A stretch of 64,000 nt of DNA, taken from NCBI GenBank assembly GCA_002305045.1, contig DBPX01000016.1, positions 265,911-329,910 of the forward strand. Direction: 5' to 3'. The stretch is from Ruminococcus sp. UBA1409. GTDB taxonomy: Bacteria; Bacillota; Clostridia; Oscillospirales; Ruminococcaceae. This document shows, piece after piece, positions 32,089 to 39,763 of the stretch. The first letter of the stretch is position 1. The number at the start of each line of letters is the position of its first letter. Below the pieces are notes generated by a model. It did no database searches. It was not told the origin of the DNA and saw nothing but the letters and a program-made list of their open reading frames with translations. A program made the translations under genes and the position numbers.

Positions 32089-34536
32089 TCAGATTCCGTT
32101 CATATCCGCATAGATTCTGAGCTTCGCAAGACTCCTTTTCTTGGAGCCTTCAATCAGAAGCTCGGAGATGAACTCCCTGAGCTCCCGGCAGTTTTTGCAC
32201 TTTAGGGTAAGGCAGTAGCGGTATCTGCCGTTTATCCTGCCAAGGCCCTGCTTAGCCGGTCCCAGAACCAAAAGCGGGAAGGAGGGCTTCAATTTTGAAA
32301 GCCTCTCTTTCATCATGGAAATAAGCTCGTTTGCACCCGCAAGAGCGTCACGCTCAAGCTCGGAGCTTACTACAAGCCGGCAGATGTCGCAAAACGGAGG
32401 ATATATGAGCTCCCTCCTGAGAGCTATCTCTCCCTCGTAGAAGCTTCGGTAGTCCTGCCTTGACGCCAGAGTGATTATATGATGCTCAGGCAAAAAGGTC
32501 TGGATGTATGCAACAGCCTCCTCGCTGTCCCGTCCTCCCCTGCCGCAGACCTGAGTCAGAAGCGAGAAGGTCCTCTCGTAGCTTTTATAGTCTCCTGCGA
32601 ACAGGGAGCTGTCAAGCGAGATGACTCCGACGGTAGTTACCCTCGGAAAATCAAGACCCTTTGCTATCATCTGAGTGCCTATCATGATGTCATACTCGCC
32701 TTTTTCAAACGCCGCAAAGCCCTCCTCGTAGGCATACCGTGAGCCAGTGGTGTCAGCGTCCATCCTTAACACCCTGGCATTGGGGAAGGAGGAAGCCAGC
32801 TCCTCCTCAAGACGCTGAGTGCCGAGTCCCACGAGCCTGAGCTTATCGCTCCCGCAGCTTGGACAGAGTCCTGTATAGCTCTCATAGTAGCCGCAGTAGT
32901 GGCACATAAGCTTGCCGTTAGACTTGTGATAGGTCAAGGGAAGCAGGCATTTCGGACATTTTAGTGCGCTCTTGCAGCCAAGACAGGTGACGGTGGTGTT
33001 GTATCCCCTGCGGTTGAGAAGGAGTATGGACTTGTTTCCCTTTTCCATTTCCTCCCTGATTCTTCTTACCATGTCAAGGCAGAATATACCGTCGTTTCCC
33101 GATTCAGCCTCGGTAATCATGTCAGCCACAACCACCTGAGGCAGCCTGTTCCCACCGTAGCGGTGACTAAGCTCGAACAGGCGGTATCTTCCTATGACGG
33201 CAAGATGATAGGTCTCAAGCGAGGGAGTTGCCGACGCCATCAGCAAAAGGGCGTTATGGGCTGCACACCTTTTTTTGGCGACCTCCCTGGCGTGATACCT
33301 AGGAGACCTGTCCGACCTGTAGCTCTGCTCGCCCTCCTCGTCAAGGATTATGACTCCGATGTTTTCAAGAGGGGCAAATACTGCGCTTCTTGTTCCTATT
33401 ACGATTCTGACCCCGCCACGCCTTATTCTTTTGAACTCGTCCATCCGTCTGCCGAGGGACAGCCCAGAGTGCAAAACTGCGATATCCTCTTTGAAGGCGG
33501 ACATGAACCGCCTAACCGTCTGAGGGGTGAGGGCTATCTCCGGCACGAGCATCAGGGCGGTTTTCCCCATGTCCAGAACATGGCTTATAAGGCTTATGAA
33601 AACAGCCGTCTTTCCGCTCCCGGTGACGCCGTGCAAAAGTGCTCCCGAGGGCTTATTTTCATCAGCCATCAGGGAAAGCCCCTTAAAGACCTCGCTTTGC
33701 TCGTCGGTCAGAACCGGCTTTTGCAAAGGCTCGCACAGCTCTCTCTTGGGAACTCTTAACGCCTCGTAGCGGTACTCCTTAAGAATCCCCTTTTTTATCA
33801 TATTCGTTACAATCGTCGTTGTTATTGTTAAATAGTAGCAAAGCTCCTTTACCGAGGCGGTCTCGTTTTCCTCCAAGAACTCAACCACGGCTCTTTGCTT
33901 CTGGCTGGACGCCTTTTTCTCCGGCTGCATATAATCCTCAGCCAGTCTGACCATTCTTATAGTCTCGTCCGAAACACGCCGCTTAAAGCTGCTTTCCTCC
34001 TCGATAATCCCCTTTTCCACAAGGGAGTCTACAACCTCCCGCTTGCCAGGGCTTGACGAGCAGTCGAGCAAGGCGTCAATCTCCCGCTGCCCGGACGCCT
34101 GCAAAAGCGCCTCGTACAAAAGCTGCTCCTGCGGCTCCAGCTCCACATCGGGGCGGTGGTTGGATAAACGGTAGCTGCTTTTTTTCTCGACGGAATAGCC
34201 TGCCGGGACAACCGTCCTGTACGCCTCGTAGAAGGTGCAAAAGGTCCTTTCCTTCAGCCATCGGACAAGCTCCAAAAGCTCCTCGCTTAAAAGCGGCTCC
34301 CTGTCTACAAGGCTTAAAATAGGCTTTATACCCTCCTTGGGAGAATCGTCCCCCAAAAGCTGGGTGACAAGGCATATTCTTTTTTCGTTCGACCTCCCGA
34401 AAGGGGCAAGCACCCTCATTCCCGGCTTTAAAATGCCCAAAAGAGCGTCCGGGTATTTGTAGGTATACTCAAGGTCAAAGGCATACGCAGCTCCGAATAC
34501 AGCCAGCTTTGCAAGATGGTCAACGCCGCAGCTCAT
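32089..34536 (-). CDS. priA: Replication restart helicase PriA
   Basis: A 3'-5' superfamily 2 helicase of 815 residues that reloads the replisome at repaired forks. N-terminal DNA-binding domain, Walker A GVTGSGKTAVF (near residue 300), and two zinc knuckles (CLGCKSALKCPKC, CHYCGYYESYTGLCPSCG). The Walker B box reads LDEEGEQSYRSD, whereas the family normally has DEEH; the following PRYHARE is normal. All other helicase motifs seem intact (SATPSLET, GTQMIAKGLDFP), so it should be active. Four bases from rpoZ; coaBC, found between them in Bacillus, is absent. Confidence 0.95.
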   Translation of the reverse strand: MSCGVDHLAKLAVFGAAYAFDLEYTYKYPDALLGILKPGMRVLAPFGRSNEKRICLVTQLLGDDSPKEGIKPILSLVDREPLLSEELLELVRWLKERTFCTFYEAYRTVVPAGYSVEKKSSYRLSNHRPDVELEPQEQLLYEALLQASGQREIDALLDCSSSPGKREVVDSLVEKGIIEEESSFKRRVSDETIRMVRLAEDYMQPEKKASSQKQRAVVEFLEENETASVKELCYYLTITTTIVTNMIKKGILKEYRYEALRVPKRELCEPLQKPVLTDEQSEVFKGLSLMADENKPSGALLHGVTGSGKTAVFISLISHVLDMGKTALMLVPEIALTPQTVRRFMSAFKEDIAVLHSGLSLGRRMDEFKRIRRGGVRIVIGTRSAVFAPLENIGVIILDEEGEQSYRSDRSPRYHAREVAKKRCAAHNALLLMASATPSLETYHLAVIGRYRLFELSHRYGGNRLPQVVVADMITEAESGNDGIFCLDMVRRIREEMEKGNKSILLLNRRGYNTTVTCLGCKSALKCPKCLLPLTYHKSNGKLMCHYCGYYESYTGLCPSCGSDKLRLVGLGTQRLEEELASSFPNARVLRMDADTTGSRYAYEEGFAAFEKGEYDIMIGTQMIAKGLDFPRVTTVGVISLDSSLFAGDYKSYERTFSLLTQVCGRGGRDSEEAVAYIQTFLPEHHIITLASRQDYRSFYEGEIALRRELIYPPFCDICRLVVSSELERDALAGANELISMMKERLSKLKPSFPLLVLGPAKQGLGRINGRYRYCLTLKCKNCRELREFISELLIEGSKKRSLAKLRIYADMNGI

Positions 34537-34539
34537 CGC

Positions 34540-34752
34540 TTAGGGCTTTCTTCTCAGCGAGGGGTCCTCTACCAGCCTGTACTCGCCGTTCGCAAACTGC
34601 TCTACAGCCGTTCCGACCGGCTTCTTGTTTATTATGAGCTTTTCGCTGTAGGCGTCGTCGATTATCTCCCTGGCACGCTTAGCCACGGCGATAACCAAAG
34701 AGTATGTACTCTCACCATTCTTTAAAATCTGCGAGCTTGACGGTCTTAACAT
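34540..34752 (-). CDS. rpoZ: RNA polymerase omega subunit
   Basis: A 70-residue omega subunit that assists RNA polymerase assembly. The family pattern is clear: STYSLVIAVAKRAREI (the RPB6-like helix) followed by KPVGTAVEQFANGEYRL. It overlaps the end of gmk by seven bases, so it is co-translated, as is usual for gmk-rpoZ. Confidence 0.93.
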   Translation of the reverse strand: MLRPSSSQILKNGESTYSLVIAVAKRAREIIDDAYSEKLIINKKPVGTAVEQFANGEYRLVEDPSLRRKP

Positions 34753-35372
34753 CTTTTAAGCACTCCTTTAATCAAATCCTTATTCTGTCTGACTCCCAGT
34801 CTGGCTGCCTTCATGATAGAAAGCATATCCTGGACTGCCTCATCAAGACGGTCGTTTACAAAAACATAGTCATAGTTGCAGGCAAGGCTTATCTCCCTCA
34901 TCGCCTGAGAGACCCGCTTGTCGATAACCTCCAAGCTGTCCGTCCCTCTTTTTATAAGCCTGGTTTTAAGCTCCTCGACAGAGGGCGGAAGCATGAATAT
35001 CAAAACAGCCTCGGGATAAAGAGCCTTGACCATCATGGCGCCGGCTGTCTCTATCTCCAGTATGACATCCGAGCCGGAATCAAGTGCGCTCATCACCCTG
35101 TCCTTTGGAGTTCCGTAGTAGTTATCCACAAAGATGGCGTACTCCAGCATTCCGCCTGTTCTTACAAGCTCGTTAAAGCTCTCCTTGGTGACAAAATGAT
35201 AGTCAACTCCGTCCACCTCGCCGGGACGGGGCTGCCTTGTCGTGGCGGAAACCGAGAACACAAGCCTTGAGGACGCCTTTCTGACCTCCTTCAAAACCGT
35301 TCCCTTTCCGCATCCAGAGGGCGCAGAGAAAACATAAAGCGTCCCCCTTTGAACACTGCCTTTATCGCTCAT
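34746..35372 (-). CDS. gmk: Guanylate kinase
   Basis: Phosphorylates GMP to GDP. 208 residues with P-loop SAPSGCGKGTVLKE near residue 17-30 (the canonical GPSGxGKST varies to APSGCGKGT), VSATTRQPRPGEVDGVDYHF (GMP binding) and RRGTDS-type lid (IKRGTDSLEV). The RBS is weak (TTGGA). Together with guaA it supplies guanine nucleotides, though in a different transcript. Downstream of remA in the usual order. Confidence 0.95.
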   Translation of the reverse strand: MSDKGSVQRGTLYVFSAPSGCGKGTVLKEVRKASSRLVFSVSATTRQPRPGEVDGVDYHFVTKESFNELVRTGGMLEYAIFVDNYYGTPKDRVMSALDSGSDVILEIETAGAMMVKALYPEAVLIFMLPPSVEELKTRLIKRGTDSLEVIDKRVSQAMREISLACNYDYVFVNDRLDEAVQDMLSIMKAARLGVRQNKDLIKGVLKRC

Positions 35373-35429
35373 AAATCCAACCCACGGCTCTTGCTGAGCA
35401 AAAGCCTCCTTTCTAAGCCCAAAATACCC

Positions 35430-35678
35430 TCAGGCTTCTTCTTTTGCATCTATTCCGAGAATATACTCGCTGCTTCTGGAGGAGAGCAGAACATGGTCGC
35501 TCGTGGTGACTATCACCGACTTCGTTTTCTTGCCGTAGGTGCAGTCAATCAGGGAGCCTCTGTCCCTCGCCTCCTGAATAAGCCTTTTAATCGGCGAGGA
35601 GTCCGGCGAGCAGACGGACACCACCTTATCGCAGGCGACATAGCAGGAATAGCCTATGCTTAACATACCGGTATTCAT
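35430..35678 (-). CDS. remA: RemA/DUF370 family DNA-binding regulator
   Basis: An 82-residue protein of the RemA (YlzA) family, known in Bacillus as an activator of matrix and osmoprotection genes by looping DNA. Features: MLSIGYSCYVACDKVVSV and SSPIKRLIQEARDRGSLIDCTYGKKTKSVIVTTSDHVLLSS. It lies between yicC and gmk exactly as in Bacillus. RBS GGGAGG precedes the first ATG; an ATG 4 codons later (MLSIGYS) would match Bacillus RemA better, so the true start is uncertain by four codons. Confidence 0.9.
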   Translation of the reverse strand: MNTGMLSIGYSCYVACDKVVSVCSPDSSPIKRLIQEARDRGSLIDCTYGKKTKSVIVTTSDHVLLSSRSSEYILGIDAKEEA

Positions 35679-35689
35679 ACATCCTCCCG

Positions 35690-36568
35690 CTACTCTATGT
35701 TCTGAAGCTGCTCTCTTAGCTTCTCTATGGTTGCCTTAAGCTCGACGACATTCCTTGTTATCTCGAGGTCGGAGCATTTTGAGCCTGTCGTGTTGACCTC
35801 CCGGTTCATCTCCTGGACCAAAAAGTCAAGCCTTTTTCCTATCGGGGAATCGCTGTCAAGAAGCTCCCCAAACGCCTCTATATGGCTTTTGAGCCTGACA
35901 AGCTCCTCGTCGACGGCGGTTTTGTCCGCAAAGATTGCAGCCTCTGTCAGGACCCTGGAATCGTCTATCCCTCTGTCTCCCAAAAGCTCTGAAAGACGCT
36001 GATAGAGCCTCTGCCTATACTCGCCTACGACCTCCGGGCTTCTTTTTTCTATCAGAGCAGCCGTTTCGCTTATATGCTCAAGCTTTTCTCTCATGTCTGC
36101 GGCAAGCCGCCCGCCCTCCGACCTTCTCATCTCGATAAAGCCCTCTAATGCCTTTTGGGCAACCTTGATGACCTGCTCGGTCAAAAGGCTTTCATCAGAC
36201 TCCAGCTTTGTCAGGGTGAAAATGTCGGGTATTCTTAAAAGCATGGACAAGGACAGGTCGTCCTTAATTCCAAGCTCGCCGTTAGCCTCCCTGAGTGCGG
36301 ATATATATCCGGCGGCAAGGGGAGTATTGACCCTGACCGAAAGGTCGGATTGACCCTGCGGCTGGACGCTTACATAAACCTCCACCTTTCCCCTAGCTAT
36401 TGATTTAGCGAGCAGCGACTTGAGCCTGTCCTCCAAAAAGGCAAGCTGCCTGGGAAGCTTTGAGCTAAACTCAAAAAACTTGTGATTGACGCTCCTTAGC
36501 TCGACGGTTATCTCTCTCTGCTCAAAAAGCTCTCTTGCCCTGCCGTAGCCTGTCATGCTTCTTGGCAC
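35690..36568 (-). CDS. yicC: YicC family endoribonuclease
   Basis: A 292-residue protein of the YicC/YloC family, with N-terminal SMTGYGRARELFEQREITVELRS and the C-terminal DUF1732 part (LDFLVQEMNREVNTTGSK). Recent work on YicC supports endoribonuclease activity on small RNA targets. The start is GTG at 36568, supported by a near-perfect RBS (AAGGAGGTGA) 6 bases upstream; the ATG at codon 5 would be too far. It is the first gene of the long cluster and is preceded by a structured leader of about 155 bases. Confidence 0.92.
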   Translation of the reverse strand: MPRSMTGYGRARELFEQREITVELRSVNHKFFEFSSKLPRQLAFLEDRLKSLLAKSIARGKVEVYVSVQPQGQSDLSVRVNTPLAAGYISALREANGELGIKDDLSLSMLLRIPDIFTLTKLESDESLLTEQVIKVAQKALEGFIEMRRSEGGRLAADMREKLEHISETAALIEKRSPEVVGEYRQRLYQRLSELLGDRGIDDSRVLTEAAIFADKTAVDEELVRLKSHIEAFGELLDSDSPIGKRLDFLVQEMNREVNTTGSKCSDLEITRNVVELKATIEKLREQLQNIE

Positions 36569-36604
36569 AACGGCTCACCTCCTTATAATCCTTATGCACT
36601 GAAA

Positions 36605-36710
36605 TATGCCCGCACGGATGAGCTTTTAATAATCGGCTCGCTTATTTGGAGTGCCGTCCCGGTCTTGAGCCGAGCTGTAATAAGCTGCCATCAATGGCAT
36701 TATGGGCATA
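36605..36710 (-). promoter_or_regulatory. Structured 5' leader of the yicC operon
   Basis: An outer stem pairs TATGCCC (36704-36710 read on minus) with GGGCATA (36605-36611); inside are a perfect hairpin TGCCAT-TG-ATGGCA (36686-36699) and a stem TCGGCTC/GAGCCGA (36633-36639 with 36667-36673) with a 27-base loop. This is a closed multi-branch junction between the inferred start of transcription (about 36724) and the RBS. I do not recognise it as a known riboswitch. Confidence 0.45.
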
Positions 36711-36730
36711 GTACATCTACTTTAAATTGT

Positions 36731-36759
36731 ATTATAACACATCCGCTCAGATAAAGCAA
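36731..36759 (-). promoter_or_regulatory. Promoter of the yicC-to-spoVM cluster
   Basis: TTGCTT (36754-36759), 17-base spacer, TATAAT (36731-36736) with TGT before it (extended -10). Confidence 0.75.
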
Positions 36760-36815
36760 GTTTAAAAGGTAAAATTAAGGTTACAGCATTGTTACAAACC
36801 TAGCCATAAGGCTCC

Positions 36816-36845
36816 TTGACATATGTCAGAGTGCGGTGCTATAAT
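36816..36845 (+). promoter_or_regulatory. Promoter of the HD protein gene with a palindrome over the -35
   Basis: TTGACA (36816-36821), 18-base spacer, TATAAT (36840-36845) preceded by TGC. A perfect 12-base palindrome TGACATATGTCA (36817-36828) overlaps the -35 box, a typical repressor position. Confidence 0.7.
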
Positions 36846-36885
36846 ATCACTTGGCTGACGCCGATTATTTTTAAGGAGTGAGCTT

Positions 36886-37488
36886 ATGACCGAGAAGGCT
36901 CTTTTATTTAAGGAAAAATTTATTAAAATATATAAGGAAAACATCACAAGAGATGGTCAGGACAGGCTGCTTGAGTACCTTTGCTCCAAGGGGTGTGACT
37001 TCTTCACAGCCCCCGCCTCGACAAGATTCCACTGCGCCTACGAGGGGGGTCTTTGCGAGCACAGCATAAATGTCTACAACTGCCTTTTGTCCTATCTTGA
37101 AAGCGACAGAGTGGCAAAGGGCTTCGGTCTGAGCTACAGCAAGGAGTCTATAGCCATAACCGCACTCCTGCATGATGTCTGCAAGATAAACACATACTCC
37201 CCGAGCTTTAGAAACGCAAAGAACGAAAAAACCGGCCAGTGGGAGAAGGTCCCATATTACGAGTACAACGACACCCTCCCCTACGGTCACGGGGAGAAAT
37301 CCGTCTACATAATAAGCGGCTTCATGAGACTCAGCCGTGAGGAGGCTATGGCTATCCGCTGGCATATGGGCTTTTCGGGAGAGGAAAATGTCAAGCTGGT
37401 CGGGACGGCTCTTGAGATGTATCCTCTGGCGCTGGCGCTGAGCATTGCGGACTCCGAGGCTTCAAAGCTGGTAGAAAAAAACAGCTAG
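36886..37488 (+). CDS. HD-domain protein (putative phosphohydrolase)
   Basis: A 200-residue HD-superfamily protein. Metal-ligand positions: HCAYEGGLCEHSINV (His near residues 47 and 57), LLHDVCKINTY (the HD pair near 94-95) and a further His in IRWHMGFSG near 155-160. The arrangement is like that of the YhaM/HDIG-type hydrolases, but there is no OB-fold, so YhaM itself is excluded. It is the only gene of its transcript. The substrate may be a nucleotide; this is family-level inference. Confidence 0.85.
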   Translation: MTEKALLFKEKFIKIYKENITRDGQDRLLEYLCSKGCDFFTAPASTRFHCAYEGGLCEHSINVYNCLLSYLESDRVAKGFGLSYSKESIAITALLHDVCKINTYSPSFRNAKNEKTGQWEKVPYYEYNDTLPYGHGEKSVYIISGFMRLSREEAMAIRWHMGFSGEENVKLVGTALEMYPLALALSIADSEASKLVEKNS

Positions 37489-37511
37489 GTGCTCGCCAAG
37501 AACACATTTAT

Positions 37512-37542
37512 CGCTCCGGGCTTTAATTCCCGGGGCGTTTTT
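37512..37542 (+). terminator. Terminator of the HD protein gene
   Basis: CGCTCCGGG (37512-37520) pairs with CCCGGGGCG (37529-37537) around CTTTAATT, followed by TTTTT. Confidence 0.85.
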
Positions 37543-37617
37543 ATATCACCTAGGCATTAAAGCAAAGACAGCCTCATACTGTGCTGCGGGATGTAAGGGC
37601 ATATAGCTTTCCATCCG

Positions 37618-37652
37618 TTTAAAAAACACACCGCAGGAATACTCCTACGGTG
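37618..37652 (-). terminator. Terminator of the NifU-like/GGGtGRT operon
   Basis: On the minus strand CACCGTAGGA-GTAT-TCCTGCGGTG (37629-37652) has only one mismatch and is followed by GTGTTTTTT. Confidence 0.8.
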
Positions 37653-37705
37653 CGTCTGGCATCTAAAATAGTATCTATAGCATTATACTTAGGCTGCCGG
37701 AAGGC

Positions 37706-38704
37706 TTACTTCATAGCCTCCTCAACCGCAACCGCACAGGCAACAGTAGCGCCGACCATCGGGTTGTTGCCCATTCCGATAAGACCCATCATCTCAACAT
37801 GAGCTGGGACGGAGGAGGAGCCGGCAAACTGAGCGTCGGAGTGCATTCTTCCCATGGTGTCGGTCATGCCGTAGCTGGAGGGACCGGCTGCCATATTATC
37901 GGGGTGAAGGGTTCTTCCAGTTCCTCCGCCGGAGGCGACGGAGAAGTACTTGACGCCGTTCTCGTTACACCACTTCTTATAGGTTCCGGCAACGGGGTGC
38001 TGGAATCTTGTGGGGTTGGTGGAGTTTCCTGTGATGGAGACTCCGACATTCTCCCTCTTCATTATGGCAACGCCCTCGGGGACATTGTCTGCGCCGTAGC
38101 ACTTGACATCAGCCCTAGGACCGTTGGAATACGCCTTCTCGTAGACAACCTTAACCTCCTCGGTGAAGGGGTCAAACTCGGTCTCGACATAGGTGAAGCC
38201 GTTGATTCTGGAGATTATGAAGGCGGCGTCCTTTCCAAGGCCGTTGAGTATGACTCTTAAAGGCTTTACCCTTACCTTGTTTGCGTTAAGAGCTATCTTG
38301 ATAGCTCCCTCGGCGGCTGCGAAGGACTCATGTCCCGCCAGGAAGCAGAAGCACTCGGTCTCCTCGGACAGAAGCATCTTGCCGAGGTTGCCGTGACCAA
38401 GACCGACCTTTCTGTTCTCGGCGACAGAGCCGGGAATGCAGAAGGACTGAAGTCCGATTCCGATTGCGGCAGCGGCGTCGGCAGCCTTTGTGCAGCCCTT
38501 CTTTATGGCTATGGCACAGCCGACGGTGTACGCCCAGACAGCGTTCTCAAAGCAGATAGGCTGGGTCTCTCTTACGATTTTATCGCAGTCGATGCCCTTT
38601 TCGAGTGTTATCTTCTTACACTCCTCGATGGAGGAAATGCCGTATTCGGCAAGCACAGAGCTAATCTTGTCAGCTCTTCTCTCATAATTCTCAAATAATG
38701 CCAT
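37706..38704 (-). CDS. GGGtGRT family protein
   Basis: A 332-residue protein of the family named for its motif SGGGTGRTLHPDN (near residue 258-270). Other conserved blocks: GLGHGNLGKMLLSEETECFCFLAGHESFAAAEGAI and VGVSITGNSTNPTRFQHP. The repeated glycine-rich motifs suggest phosphate or cofactor binding. The C-terminus is rich in Gly/Ala (NPMVGATVACAVAVEEAMK). No biochemical role is known to me. It follows the NifU-like gene by 21 bases and shares its promoter and terminator, and this pairing recurs in anaerobes, so a joint function with an Fe-S scaffold is likely. Confidence 0.88.
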   Translation of the reverse strand: MALFENYERRADKISSVLAEYGISSIEECKKITLEKGIDCDKIVRETQPICFENAVWAYTVGCAIAIKKGCTKAADAAAAIGIGLQSFCIPGSVAENRKVGLGHGNLGKMLLSEETECFCFLAGHESFAAAEGAIKIALNANKVRVKPLRVILNGLGKDAAFIISRINGFTYVETEFDPFTEEVKVVYEKAYSNGPRADVKCYGADNVPEGVAIMKRENVGVSITGNSTNPTRFQHPVAGTYKKWCNENGVKYFSVASGGGTGRTLHPDNMAAGPSSYGMTDTMGRMHSDAQFAGSSSVPAHVEMMGLIGMGNNPMVGATVACAVAVEEAMK

Positions 38705-38725
38705 TTTGTTAGCCTCCTATACCTA

Positions 38726-39418
38726 TTACTGCTTGCGGGGGTCGATGTACTTAGCGGCATCGTCAAATCTGCCGTAATGACCCATAGCCTTGTTGTATGC
38801 GGTTGTAGGATCGTCGCCCTTCTTGATGAAGTCTGTCATCTTGCCAAGCGAGACAAACTCATAGCCTATAACCTGATCGTCCTCGTCAAGAGCCATCCTT
38901 GTGACATAGCCCTCAGCCATCTCAAGATATCTGACTCCCTTTGCCTTGGTGCCGTACATCGTTCCGACCTGGCTTCTTGTACCCTTGCCGAGATCCTCAA
39001 GACCCGCGCCAATGGAAAGACCGTCCTCAGAGAAGGCGGACTGGCTTCTGCCGTAAGCGATCTGAAGGAAAAGCTCACGCATAGCGGTGTTTATGGCGTC
39101 GCAGACAAGGTCGGTGTTAAGAGCCTCCAAAACGGTCTTGCCGGGAAGTATCTCAGCAGCCATGGCCGCAGAGTGGGTCATACCGGAGCAGCCGATGGTC
39201 TCAACCAGAGCCTCCTCAATGATGCCCTCCTTAATGTTCAGGGAAAGCTTGCAAGCTCCCTGCTGAGGCGCGCACCAGCCGATACCGTGGGTAAAGCCGC
39301 TGATGTCCTTGATTTCCTTGGACTGAACCCACTTGCCCTCCTCGGGGATCGGAGCAGGACCGTGCTTGGGACCTTTAGCCACACAGCACATCTGTTCAAC
39401 TTCGCGTGAATAATTCAT
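38726..39418 (-). CDS. NifU-like iron-sulfur cluster scaffold protein paired with GGGtGRT
   Basis: A 230-residue protein with a NifU-N/IscU-type core: WCAPQQGACKLSLNIKEGIIEEALVETIG, CSGMTHSAAMAAEIL and ALNTDLVCDAINTAM give the cysteines expected to hold a cluster (about residues 49, 57, 77 and 105), plus a CC pair near residue 10. The C-terminal 90 residues (GTRSQVGTMYGTKAKGVRYLEMAEGYV) are not part of standard NifU and probably interact with the GGGtGRT partner. First gene of a two-gene operon; about 34-base leader. High expression is suggested by its uniform codon choice (GTC/CTT/AAG). A diverged copy of its 5' region lies at 41655-41762. Confidence 0.88.
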   Translation of the reverse strand: MNYSREVEQMCCVAKGPKHGPAPIPEEGKWVQSKEIKDISGFTHGIGWCAPQQGACKLSLNIKEGIIEEALVETIGCSGMTHSAAMAAEILPGKTVLEALNTDLVCDAINTAMRELFLQIAYGRSQSAFSEDGLSIGAGLEDLGKGTRSQVGTMYGTKAKGVRYLEMAEGYVTRMALDEDDQVIGYEFVSLGKMTDFIKKGDDPTTAYNKAMGHYGRFDDAAKYIDPRKQ

Positions 39419-39508
39419 AAGATAAAATCTCCTTTCGATTATCTTGGAACACAGTGTTATTATACATCATTTTGTCCGTTTTGACAAGCTATTTTTGATA
39501 ATCTTTTT
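39401..39508. repeat. Direct repeat copy A (promoter and first codons of the NifU-like gene)
   Basis: 108 bases that align, with only single-base gaps, to 41655-41762. The first 20 bases match at 19 positions (including the first codons M-N-Y-S), the 10-mer TTTGACAAGC around the -35 is shared, and both end in ATCTTTTT. See copy B. Confidence 0.75.
39459..39487 (-). promoter_or_regulatory. Promoter of the NifU-like/GGGtGRT operon
   Basis: TTGTCA (39482-39487), 17-base spacer, TATAAT (39459-39464). Confidence 0.75.
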
Positions 39509-39690
39509 TAGCACGCAAGACTCATATATACAGTCGCTCCGCCCTGACAGCATACTTAGTCTTGCATCCGCAAGCGTTATAAACCCATCATTATGCCTGA
39601 TCCGCACGGTTTATAAGCTTATTTCTAATTGCGACAATGCTTAGTTATGTATAATTTGCATCCGCATATACGCCAAGCGAAAAAAACTGC
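39509..39690. other. Gene-free stretch between the NifU-like and lipoprotein genes
   Basis: No gene found. The 11-mer TTGCATCCGCA occurs twice (39562-39572 and 39656-39666), each time near CTTAGT. Nothing else was recognised. Confidence 0.5.
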
Positions 39691-39722
39691 AAAAAAGGCG
39701 AGAGCCGTGAAATGCCCTCGCC
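39691..39722 (-). terminator. Terminator of the M23-lipoprotein cassette
   Basis: On the minus strand GGCGAGGGC-ATTTCAC-GGCTCTCGCC (39697-39722, six or more pairs at the base) is followed by TTTTTT. Confidence 0.75.
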
Positions 39723-39763
39723 CGAACCGCTGCGTGCTGAAAAGCAGCAGCTTGATATTGCGG

